A stretch of 8,837 bases of DNA, taken from contig JAGXAA010000037.1 in NCBI GenBank assembly GCA_018971765.1, forward strand, positions 1 through 8,837, written 5' to 3'. This DNA is from Patescibacteria group bacterium. GTDB lineage: Bacteria; Patescibacteriota; Minisyncoccia; Phycocordibacterales; GWA1-40-21. Under the pieces are notes generated by a model. It saw nothing but the letters and a program-made list of their open reading frames with translations, had not been told where the DNA came from and did not search any database. Shown here piece after piece: positions 1 to 4,634 of this stretch. The position numbers were made by a program, and so were the translations under genes. The first letter of the stretch is position 1; each line of letters starts with the position of its first letter.

Positions 1-1
1 A

Positions 2-112
2 GACACGCTTAAAGGCAAAACAAAAAAAGAAACGCGCCAGTTCTTTGACAAAAAGTTCTTTTTCGGCGCGCCTCAAAATACAAAAGAGGTTATCCACAAC
101 TTACAGTGTTAA
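2..112 (+). CDS. C-terminal end of an unrecognised protein (partial, 5' end outside window)
   Basis: An open frame runs in from the left edge for 36 codons and ends at TAA (110-112). The visible tail reads DTLKGKTKKETRQFFDKKFF and closes with IHNLQC. It is lysine-rich and low in rare residues, which looks more like a real protein end than a chance frame, but I do not recognise a family. It converges on the recombinase stub: both stop codons lie in the same TTAA (109-112), so the two frames overlap by four bases. No start, domain or promoter can be seen. It could be the end of a neighbouring gene that took part in the rearrangement that cut the recombinase, or a chance frame. Confidence 0.35.
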   Translation, partial: DTLKGKTKKETRQFFDKKFFFGAPQNTKEVIHNLQC

Positions 113-363
113 CATAAAGGATGCCAAGCAAGAATTCCGTTTGCATCGCCGTGTTCTATGCGCGAAATCATTTTGTTGAAAATCGGACGACCCGTAATTT
201 TGGCAGATTGCTTTTCAATAAACTCCTCGGCGATCTGCAAACCCTCTTGCTTGGCAAAGGCGCGCAATTCTGTGATCTGCGCTTCGATAGATAACACCTG
301 CTTGTCCTCCACATCGGTGGACTTGCGGGCGTAGAGAAAATATTTGTTGTTGTTCATGCTCAT
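109..363 (-). pseudogene. serine recombinase, N-terminal fragment
   Basis: This frame encodes the first part of a resolvase/invertase-type catalytic domain. It begins with MSMNNNKYFLYARKST, which holds the YARKS block with the nucleophilic serine, continues with the SIEAQITELRAFAKQEGL helix, and runs to GILAWHP. In intact members this is followed by an Arg-rich (D)RLAR block and then by several hundred residues of recombinase and DNA-binding domain. Here the frame goes HP-Leu-Cys-stop, so the downstream catalytic arginines and the whole C-terminal part are absent. The protein is about 84 residues where large serine recombinases have roughly 400-550, so it should be inactive. I place the start at ATG 363; an in-frame TTG at 384 and a second ATG at 357 are alternatives, and none has a clear ribosome-binding site. 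It is probably a remnant of an integrated element next to the tRNA pair. Confidence 0.85.
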
Positions 364-410
364 ATACTTTTTATTATTGGGCAAAGCAAATCCGAGACAG
401 AATTAAAATC

Positions 411-520
411 GCATGGGAGGCGAACCTCGTCTTGGCCAACCGCGAGGCGCGCCTGCGCGCGCCGAGCGGAGAGGATTTGTCGGGGGGAAATGCTTGGGAC
501 GCGCTTCGCGCGGCCAATCA
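411..520. other. G+C-rich segment with potential three-way-junction fold
   Basis: By count, 76 of the 110 bases here are G or C (about 69%), against a clearly A+T-rich background. Three pairings fit together: an outer TTGGCC/GGCCAA helix (432-437 with 512-517); a perfect 7-base stem with a 4-base loop (446-463, GGCGCGC-CTGC-GCGCGCC on the plus strand); and a GCGC-TTC-GCGC hairpin (501-511). It sits 33 bases beyond the 3' end of tRNA-Val, between that tRNA and the recombinase stub. Several frames stay open across it, but that is expected of G+C-rich DNA and none shows a recognisable domain. It could be a structured RNA, a mobile-element end or a piece of foreign DNA. Confidence 0.45.
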
Positions 521-552
521 AAAAGTCGGTCAATTTTCCGAAAGTCAGATTT

Positions 553-629
553 TGGTGCACCCTGCAGGAATCGGACCTGCGACCTTGCGAATGTGAATCG
601 CACGCTCTAACCAGCTGAGCTAAGGGTGC
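553..629 (-). tRNA. tRNA-Val(CAC)
   Basis: A full cloverleaf can be folded on the minus strand. The acceptor stem is GCACCCT/AGGGTGC, followed by A73 and an encoded CCA (553-555). The D arm contains TAGCTCAGCTGGTTAGAGC. The anticodon stem TGCGA/TCGCA closes the loop TTCACAT, giving anticodon CAC for the Val codon GUG. The T stem is GCAGG/CCTGC. The T loop reads TCCGATT instead of TTCGATT, so position 55, normally pseudouridine, is C. It is the second tRNA of a pair, 27 bases after tRNA-Arg, and may share its transcript. Downstream lie only a weak 4-base stem with five T residues (about 521-540) and the G+C-rich segment. Confidence 0.96.
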
Positions 630-656
630 TTTTGCCAAAAAATTTCTAATTATCAA

Positions 657-728
657 TGCCCTCAGTAGGAATCGAACCTACATCAAAAGCTTAGGACGCC
701 TCCGTTCTATCCATTGAACTATGAGGGC
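657..728 (-). tRNA. tRNA-Arg(CCT)
   Basis: The cloverleaf on the minus strand has a perfect acceptor stem GCCCTCA/TGAGGGC, a D arm with GTTC/GAAC, an anticodon stem GAGGC/GCTTT (two G-U pairs), a loop GTCCTAA with anticodon CCT for codon AGG, and a T arm GTAGG-TTCGATT-CCTAC with the normal T55. Position 32 is G where a pyrimidine is usual. CCA is not encoded: the bases after A73 are TTG, so a CCA-adding enzyme is needed. The first base of the tRNA (728) is also the last base of the TAG stop of the upstream reading frame, so the two are likely on one transcript. Confidence 0.95.
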
Positions 729-1347
729 TAAAAATTACGAATCACTTCGTCTCTTATTGCTAACATATATTTTAGCAGACTTCCAGCTTTTTCCACTCTT
801 ACCCTACACATTCCATTATCTAATTTTCCTTTCTTTTTTCCTTTCAATACATTTACGCTGACAAATTTTTGAACTGGAACTTTTGTTATTCTTGACCAAA
901 AATTCAAGCATTTAACCTTATCAAGGTCCTCATATATTCTTATGCTTATTCTAAATCTATCTGGTGATACTCCAAATAAACCTCTCAACCCTTTCACAAA
1001 AACCTTAATCAAGTCGGGGTCACTATTGATCAGGTTAAAATCTTTTTTATTACCTTCACTCCAATATAATGCGGACATAAAAACGATTTTTTCTTTTTTT
1101 GACAATGAAACTATTACTCGCCTTGCTTCTTTTTTGGCTTTTTCTTCTAATATCTTTTTCCTCTTTATGGACCACCTCTTTTACCAAGCCATTCTTTTTT
1201 GTATTTAGGCAATATCAGAACATTTTTTATATATCTATAGACCGTTCCATATCCGACACCGACTTTGCTTTTTATTTCTGGCAAACTTCAACCCACTTCT
1301 CCGAGTCTCTTAATTTCACTTATTTTGTTTTGAGATAATTTATTCAT
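728..1347 (-). pseudogene. HTH plus LAGLIDADG-like protein, broken by an in-frame TGA and a -1 frameshift
   Basis: From ATG 1347 the frame reads MNKLSQNKISEIKRLGEVG, then TGA (1288-1290), then continues in the same frame with SLPEIKSKVGVGYGTVYRYI, a helix-turn-helix, as far as GKRGGP and a TAA (1165-1167). Adding one base near 1168-1170 joins it to KRKKILEEKAKKEARR and to the long C-terminal part (ALYWSEGNK, NSDPDLIKVFVKGLR, SIRIYEDLDK, FWSRITKVP, to VIRNF). Repaired, the product is 206 residues. From memory, this layout (N-terminal HTH, then a domain resembling a single LAGLIDADG fold) is a recurring family in Patescibacteria, usually annotated hypothetical. Only the C-terminal 125 residues remain uninterrupted, and they have just a TTG (1105) or an internal ATG to start from. 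The stop overlaps the tRNA-Arg gene by one base. Sequencing error is the main alternative to true decay. Confidence 0.75.
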
Positions 1348-1363
1348 AAAAATGAATAAATTA
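1336..1363 (-). promoter_or_regulatory. 12-base perfect inverted repeat over the start codon of the HTH gene
   Basis: On the minus strand TAATTTATTCAT and ATGAATAAATTA form perfect 12-base arms around a TTTT loop. The structure begins directly after the -10 box and includes the expected transcript start, the ATG and the first codons. As DNA it looks like a dimer operator, which would suit autoregulation by the HTH protein. As RNA it would hide the start codon. The sequence is A+T-only apart from one G or C per arm, so chance is not excluded, but 12 of 12 matches is long. Confidence 0.5.
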
Positions 1364-1392
1364 ATTATAAGTCAAAAGAACATCGATATCAA
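1364..1392 (-). promoter_or_regulatory. sigma-70-type promoter for the HTH/LAGLIDADG-like gene
   Basis: TTGATA (1392-1387) and TATAAT (1369-1364) are spaced by exactly 17 bases on the minus strand, giving five of six and six of six matches to the consensus. The expected transcript start near 1357 leaves only about ten bases before ATG 1347, so the mRNA would be nearly leaderless. The same transcript could carry tRNA-Arg and tRNA-Val. Confidence 0.65.
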
Positions 1393-1435
1393 ACAAGAAC
1401 GAATTTAATTATCCAATACTATTGAACAGCTTTTG

Positions 1436-1457
1436 AAAATCGGGATTATTTAATCCC
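1436..1457 (-). terminator. weak terminator-like hairpin at the end of the glutaredoxin gene
   Basis: On the minus strand GGGATT-AAAT-AATCCC forms a 6-base stem with a 4-base loop containing the TAA stop, followed by CGATTTTC. The T run is short, so termination would be inefficient. No other terminator is visible before the next gene's promoter. Confidence 0.35.
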
Positions 1458-1682
1458 AAGCAGTCTTGAAATCTTCGCTTTATCAAAGCCAACTATGAGC
1501 TCGTCATTAATTAAAATAACCGGTACGCCCATCTGCCCGCTTTTCTCCACCATTTCTTTTCTCTTTTCCATATTGACGGCCACATCAAAATCTTCATAAC
1601 TTACATTATTTTTTTTGAAGAAATCTTTTGCCATATGGCAATAAGAACAAGATGGTGTACTGTAAATTTGCACTTTTTTCAT
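1446..1682 (-). CDS. glutaredoxin-like thiol-disulfide oxidoreductase (YruB type)
   Basis: This 78-residue protein has the complete thioredoxin fold of a small glutaredoxin. The redox motif C12-S-Y-C15 follows strand 1 (KVQIYSTPS). The cis-proline is at V53-P54 in GQMGVPVILI, and the G65-F66-D67 segment at the glutathione/substrate-binding end is followed by the last helix. The block MAKDFFKKNNVSYEDFDV and the phrase EKRKEMVEKSGQMGVPV match the small glutaredoxin family named after YruB. It is expected to act in the cytoplasm as a dithiol reductant; whether glutathione or a thioredoxin reductase recharges it cannot be told from the sequence. The length is normal for the family. ATG 1682 is the first residue that fits, although there is no Shine-Dalgarno sequence. 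Hairpin repeat copy A lies in its leader, behind an extended -10 promoter. Confidence 0.92.
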   Translation of the reverse strand: MKKVQIYSTPSCSYCHMAKDFFKKNNVSYEDFDVAVNMEKRKEMVEKSGQMGVPVILINDELIVGFDKAKISRLLGIK

Positions 1683-1708
1683 ATTATTTTCAAATTAATT
1701 GTTACTTT

Positions 1709-1810
1709 GAATTACGAAACGGAAAAATTTACAGGTCTATTGAGCAAAAACATTTAAGAAACAAAGAGATTTTGCGACCCGAGGACCTAAATTTTTGTAT
1801 TTCGGAATTC
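1709..1810. repeat. hairpin/MITE-like repeat, copy A
   Basis: This 102-base unit is homologous to copy B at 4635-4739. Its ends, 1709-1731 (starting GAATTACGAAACGG) and 1788-1810, are inverted repeats matching at 19 of 23 positions. Inside, GCAAAA (1744-1749) can pair with TTTTGC (1769-1774), and a further short helix next to the ends is kept through changes on both sides. The interior CGACCCGAGGAC is shared with copy B. It lies between the promoter at 1830-1838 and the glutaredoxin start, so it should be transcribed as a leader hairpin. No obvious target-site duplication or coding capacity is present. Confidence 0.8.
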
Positions 1811-1829
1811 ATAATTATTAATAAGAAAA

Positions 1830-1838
1830 ATTATAGCA
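1830..1838 (-). promoter_or_regulatory. extended -10 promoter for the glutaredoxin gene
   Basis: The minus strand reads TGCTATAAT, a perfect extended -10 element. No good -35 box lies 16-18 bases upstream, which is usual for extended -10 promoters. Transcription would start near 1823, giving a leader of about 140 bases that holds the whole of repeat copy A before ATG 1682. Confidence 0.55.
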
Positions 1839-1844
1839 TAGAAT

Positions 1845-1875
1845 TATAAAAACAGAGAAAACACTCTCCGTTTTT
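1845..1875 (-). terminator. intrinsic terminator, probably bidirectional, after ftsB-tRNA-Gly
   Basis: On the minus strand AAAAAC-GG-AGAG, a TGTTTT loop and CTCT-GTTTTT form a stem with a 2-base bulge, followed by ATAATT. The A and T runs make it readable on either strand. It lies about 90 bases beyond tRNA-Gly and separates that unit from the glutaredoxin promoter. Confidence 0.55.
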
Positions 1876-1965
1876 GGCGCCTCGCATCGAACAAAAGCAG
1901 TTTTCTAAAAAACAACCGGCCAGTAAAATCATTTTTGCCGTCATTGATTTGAATTTAATGTTATG

Positions 1966-2036
1966 TGCGAGTGGCGGGAATCGGACCCGCGCCCCATGCT
2001 TGGGAAGCATATGTACTGCCACTATACTACACTCGC
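1966..2036 (-). tRNA. tRNA-Gly(CCC)
   Basis: The minus-strand cloverleaf has acceptor GCGAGTG/CACTCGC with A73, D arm GTAT/GTAC with a short loop, anticodon stem TATGC/GCATG around TTCCCAA (anticodon CCC, Gly codon GGG), and T stem GCGGG/CCCGC. The T loop is TCCGATT, so position 55 is C rather than T, as in the Val tRNA of this window. CCA is not encoded; CAT follows A73. It starts 16 bases after the ftsB stop and is probably released from the ftsB transcript by RNase P. Confidence 0.95.
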
Positions 2037-2052
2037 AAAATTATTTTGAACT

Positions 2053-2436
2053 TTATCTGAAAAAATCCAAAAATTTTGAGAAAAAACTTTTTTTGCCAAT
2101 ATTTCCTACGGTCTCATCTTTGTTTATTTTGTCATCGTCCACAATGACGATGACTTGCTCGCCGGCCTTTCCGACCAAAAACTTTTTCCGTATTTCTTCT
2201 TCGGCCCCCTTGTCTGTGCTGAGGCGGTCAATTTCAGAAACGAGCGTTTTTTTTCTCTTTTCCAGACCGGCGGCTTCTTCTTTGACTTTCGCCAGATTTT
2301 CTCCGCTTGCCTTCTGCTTATAATATACGCTGATAGTCGCTCTGGCAACAAATATTAAAAGGATAAAAATAGCAAAAAGCGTCACTTTGGAATACAAAAT
2401 ATTTCTCAATCTCTTTTTTTCTTGAAATTCAAGCAT
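2053..2436 (-). CDS. ftsB: septum formation initiator, FtsB/DivIC-type
   Basis: The 127-residue protein has the classic bitopic layout of FtsB/DivIC. A short basic cytoplasmic end (MLEFQEKKRLRNILYSK) is followed by one membrane helix (about residues 18-36), a charged coiled coil (about 42-76, AKVKEEAAGLEKRKKTLVSE), and the conserved small domain with EEEIRKKF (79-86) and GEQVIVIVD (92-100). The family acts at the division septum with FtsL and FtsQ (DivIB) to activate septal peptidoglycan synthesis. The start at ATG 2436 gives the expected short cytoplasmic end; there is no Shine-Dalgarno sequence. A minus-strand TGTTATAAT (extended -10, 2519-2511) would start transcription near 2504. The 16-base end motif of the hairpin repeat lies at 2451-2466 in this leader. 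tRNA-Gly follows directly. The low-complexity tail after residue 100 is specific to this protein. Confidence 0.9.
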   Translation of the reverse strand: MLEFQEKKRLRNILYSKVTLFAIFILLIFVARATISVYYKQKASGENLAKVKEEAAGLEKRKKTLVSEIDRLSTDKGAEEEIRKKFLVGKAGEQVIVIVDDDKINKDETVGNIGKKSFFSKFLDFFR

Positions 2437-2568
2437 AAATATTAAGTTCTCTTTGAATTACGAAACTTGGCGAACGGGCGTCGTTTCAAGGGGGTAATGA
2501 TGCTTGTTTTATTATAACAATAATATATATTTATTGTATCAATTTTATAAATTTCAAAATTTTTCAAA
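2437..2568. promoter_or_regulatory. divergent promoter region between ftsB and a small plus-strand ORF
   Basis: For ftsB (minus strand) TGTTATAAT at 2519-2511 is a full extended -10; a TTGATA lies 20 bases further up, too far to be an ideal -35. For the plus strand TTGTTT (2504-2509) and TATATT (2526-2531) are 16 bases apart, and TATAAA (2546-2551) is a second possible -10. The ftsB leader can form a small hairpin, GAAAC/GTTTC, around the G+C-richer 2467-2484. Confidence 0.45.
2451..2466 (-). repeat. 16-base end motif shared with the hairpin repeats, upstream of ftsB
   Basis: The minus strand reads GTTTCGTAATTCAAAG, identical to the end of repeat copy A (1720-1705) and differing at two positions from the end of copy B (4646-4631). 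It ends 14 bases before the ftsB ATG; the rest of the repeat is missing. It may be a remnant of a third copy or a conserved regulatory box. Confidence 0.6.
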
Positions 2569-2676
2569 ATGCTCTTCCATAAAAGAAATAAAAAAATCAT
2601 CAACATTGTTTGGATATCCATAAGCGGGCTAATCGTGTTGAGTATGATTATATTCTCCGCCGCTTCGCTTTTTTAA
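2569..2676 (+). CDS. small single-span membrane peptide (hypothetical, 35 residues)
   Basis: ATG 2569 to TAA 2674-2676 encodes 35 residues: a basic start, MLFHKRNKK, and then one hydrophobic helix, IINIVWISISGLIVLSMIIF, ending SAASLF. The layout (positive inside, single helix) is that of the small membrane peptides often found between larger genes in Patescibacteria, a memory-based comparison. It is the only plus-strand gene in the centre of the window, divergent from ftsB and convergent with lepA, with plausible -10 sequences 15-40 bases upstream. There is no Shine-Dalgarno sequence. The function is unknown. Its last 29 bases overlap a minus-strand 31-codon frame, and only one of the two is likely to be real. 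Confidence 0.5.
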   Translation: MLFHKRNKKIINIVWISISGLIVLSMIIFSAASLF

Positions 2677-2762
2677 TAAGATTTGTCAATTTGGCGAAAT
2701 TTTTCGTTGCAAGTTCAGTCTGCTCCACCGTTGCGTTGAACATTCGGCACCCAACAATCCAA

Positions 2763-4580
2763 TCATTCCGATTTCATCATCTTGAGAAAAACCTCTTGAG
2801 GAATGTTCACTTTTCCGATTTCTTTCATTTTTTTCTTGCCCTTCTTCTGCTTTTCTCGCAATTTCATTTTTCTGGTAATGTCTCCTCCGTACATATGGGC
2901 CGTCACATTCTTCTTCATCGCGGTAATCGTCCGCGATGAAATTATTCTGCCAAGCGCTTTGCCCTGAATCTTTGTCGTGAACATCTGCCGCGGCAAAATA
3001 TTATGGAGTTTTTCGACGGACGATTCCGCTTCTTCTTCTATCCTCTTTCGCGATACCACTTTGGAAAACGCCTGCACCGGTTCGTCGGCGACCAAGATGT
3101 CCAACCTGACGACATCGGCTTCTTTCATCTCTCCCATTTCATAAGAGATTGACGCGTATCCGGAAGATACGCTTTTCAACTCGTCGAAAAAATTTCTCAT
3201 AAGCTCTCGAAGGGGCATATTGACGCTTACCGACGCTCGATTGTCTCCAAAAGTTTCCGCCTCGCCCACAATTGCATCATGTTCAAAAAGTTTCTGCATA
3301 ATAGCTCCGAGGTATTGCGACGGAGTTATTATTTTTACTTTTACCCAAGGCTCAAAAACTTTTTCCACAGTGTTGTCATCCGGAAAAAGCGACGGTGAAT
3401 ATATGATTTCCATTTTACCGTTTCGGCGCAATATTTCATAAGTGATGCTTGGAATCGTCACGATAAGATTCAAGTTAAATTCGCGGCGCAACCTCTCGGT
3501 GATAATTTCCAAATGGAGCATACCGAGGAATCCGCATCTAAAACCTCGGCCGAGCGAGCCGGATGACTCTTCTTCAAAAGTGAAAGATGAATCCGAGAGC
3601 TTGAGCCGTCCGAGCGCTTGCTTGAAGACGGTAAAATCGTCTTGACTCTCCGGATAAATGGATGCCCAAACGACTGGAGCCGGACTCATATAGCCGTGAA
3701 GAGGTTCTAAATTGTCCTTGCCGAATGAAACCGTGTCTCCGACCGATGCCACACCGGGCTCTTTTATTCCCGTCACGATATATCCGATTTCTCCGTCTGA
3801 AAGGGACTCTACCGGCACTTCGTTGGGCGAAAAGATTCCTACCTCAAGCGCCGTGAAGGTCTTATCGGCAACTTTAAACGCCAAAGGCGCGTTTTTTCTG
3901 ACTTCTCCGTTCATAACTCTTACATAGACAATGACTCCGCGGTGGTTTGAATATTGAAAATCAAAAACAAGCGAGCGGAAAACATTATTTCCGCTTAATT
4001 CGGAAACGGGATGCGGCACTTTTTTCACAATTTCTTCAAGAAGATTCTCCACCCCTTCGCCGGTCTTTCCGGACACGCCGAGGATTTCGTCGGGGAGAAG
4101 ACCGAGCAAGGACGCTATTTCATTCTTGACTTCGGCGATCCTGGCCAACGGGGAATCAATCTTGCTTACGACGGGAATAATCGCAAGCCCCAGATCTCTT
4201 GCCATGTTGAGAGTGGTCAAAGTCTGCGCCTGCACGCCCTGAGTGGCGTCAACCAGCAAAACGCACCCCTCAACCGCTTTAAGCGCCCGCGAAACTTCAT
4301 ACGAAAAATCAATGTGTCCGGGAGTGTCGATTAAATTCAAATTGTAGGTTGTAGGTTGCAGGTTGTAGGAAGAAGATGGAAGATTATAGACCATCCGAAC
4401 GGGTTGCATCTTGATTGTGATTCCCCGCTCTCTCTCAAGCTCCATACTGTCCAAAACTTGCTCCTGCATTTTTCTTTTCTCAATCGTGTGAGTGATTTCC
4501 AGCATTCTGTCCGCCAAAGTGGATTTGCCGTGGTCAATGTGGGCGATAATGGAAAAATTGCGGATGTTTTCTATTCTCAT
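2763..4580 (-). CDS. lepA: elongation factor 4 (LepA), ribosome back-translocase GTPase
   Basis: The 605-residue protein spans the whole LepA family. Its GTPase domain has G1 AHIDHGKS (13-20), the LERERGITIK switch (48-57), G3 DTPGH (85-89), G4 SKID (139-142) and G5 SGKTG. Next come the beta-barrel domain II, two EF-G-like alpha/beta domains (GRGFRCGFLGMLHLEI in domain III), and the LepA-specific C-terminal domain with NVTAHMYGGDITRK, ending in the usual IPQEVF segment. The family binds the ribosome and acts on stalled or mistranslocated complexes and on 30S assembly. Two oddities: G4 has Ser where Asn is nearly universal, and residues 65-81 between switch I and G3 are replaced by a Tyr-Asn-Leu-rich insert encoded by a 7-base tandem repeat. 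Stop TGA. Start at ATG 4580, the only one that gives the normal N-terminus; no Shine-Dalgarno sequence. Repeat copy B separates it from the murJ-like gene upstream. Confidence 0.96.
   Translation of the reverse strand: MRIENIRNFSIIAHIDHGKSTLADRMLEITHTIEKRKMQEQVLDSMELERERGITIKMQPVRMVYNLPSSSYNLQPTTYNLNLIDTPGHIDFSYEVSRALKAVEGCVLLVDATQGVQAQTLTTLNMARDLGLAIIPVVSKIDSPLARIAEVKNEIASLLGLLPDEILGVSGKTGEGVENLLEEIVKKVPHPVSELSGNNVFRSLVFDFQYSNHRGVIVYVRVMNGEVRKNAPLAFKVADKTFTALEVGIFSPNEVPVESLSDGEIGYIVTGIKEPGVASVGDTVSFGKDNLEPLHGYMSPAPVVWASIYPESQDDFTVFKQALGRLKLSDSSFTFEEESSGSLGRGFRCGFLGMLHLEIITERLRREFNLNLIVTIPSITYEILRRNGKMEIIYSPSLFPDDNTVEKVFEPWVKVKIITPSQYLGAIMQKLFEHDAIVGEAETFGDNRASVSVNMPLRELMRNFFDELKSVSSGYASISYEMGEMKEADVVRLDILVADEPVQAFSKVVSRKRIEEEAESSVEKLHNILPRQMFTTKIQGKALGRIISSRTITAMKKNVTAHMYGGDITRKMKLREKQKKGKKKMKEIGKVNIPQEVFLKMMKSE
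4341..4368. repeat. 7-base tandem repeat inside lepA (about four units)
   Basis: On the plus strand four units follow each other: ATTGTAG, GTTGTAG, GTTGCAG and GTTGTAG, with a decayed fifth, GAAGAAG. Because seven is not a multiple of three, the translation cycles through frames and gives SSSYNLQPTTYNL in LepA. Gain or loss of one unit would shift the lepA frame; three units would keep it. Confidence 0.85.
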
Positions 4581-4634
4581 AGACAGTAGCTTAACAAAAA
4601 ATCAACAAAAGACAAAAAATTCACTAAGTGCTTT

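Noticed and set aside
90..98. TTATCCACA, a perfect DnaA box
   Set aside because: It is a single copy with no cluster of boxes and no dnaA or dnaN nearby, inside a probable coding end; about one such site per several windows is expected by chance.
521..545. Terminator after tRNA-Val (TCGG/CCGA stem with five T residues on the minus strand)
   Set aside because: A 4-base stem with an 8-base loop is too weak to list as a terminator.
360..656. Open frames over tRNA-Val on both strands, with translations such as PLAQLVRACDSHSQGRR and GAPCRNRTCDL
   Set aside because: These are the well-known false proteins obtained by translating tRNA genes; the rest is open only because the neighbouring segment is G+C-rich.
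1103..1105. TTG 1105 as the start of an intact 125-residue gene
   Set aside because: Upstream sequence continues the family's linker and HTH in adjacent frames, so this is the tail of a longer, broken gene.
1288..1290. Reassigned UGA (Gly or Trp code)
   Set aside because: lepA and the murJ-like gene both end naturally with TGA, and the HTH gene also has a frameshift, so decay explains the TGA better.
2763..4580. Several plus-strand open frames of 60-110 codons opposite lepA
   Set aside because: They are antisense shadows of a clear GTPase gene with no domains or promoters of their own.
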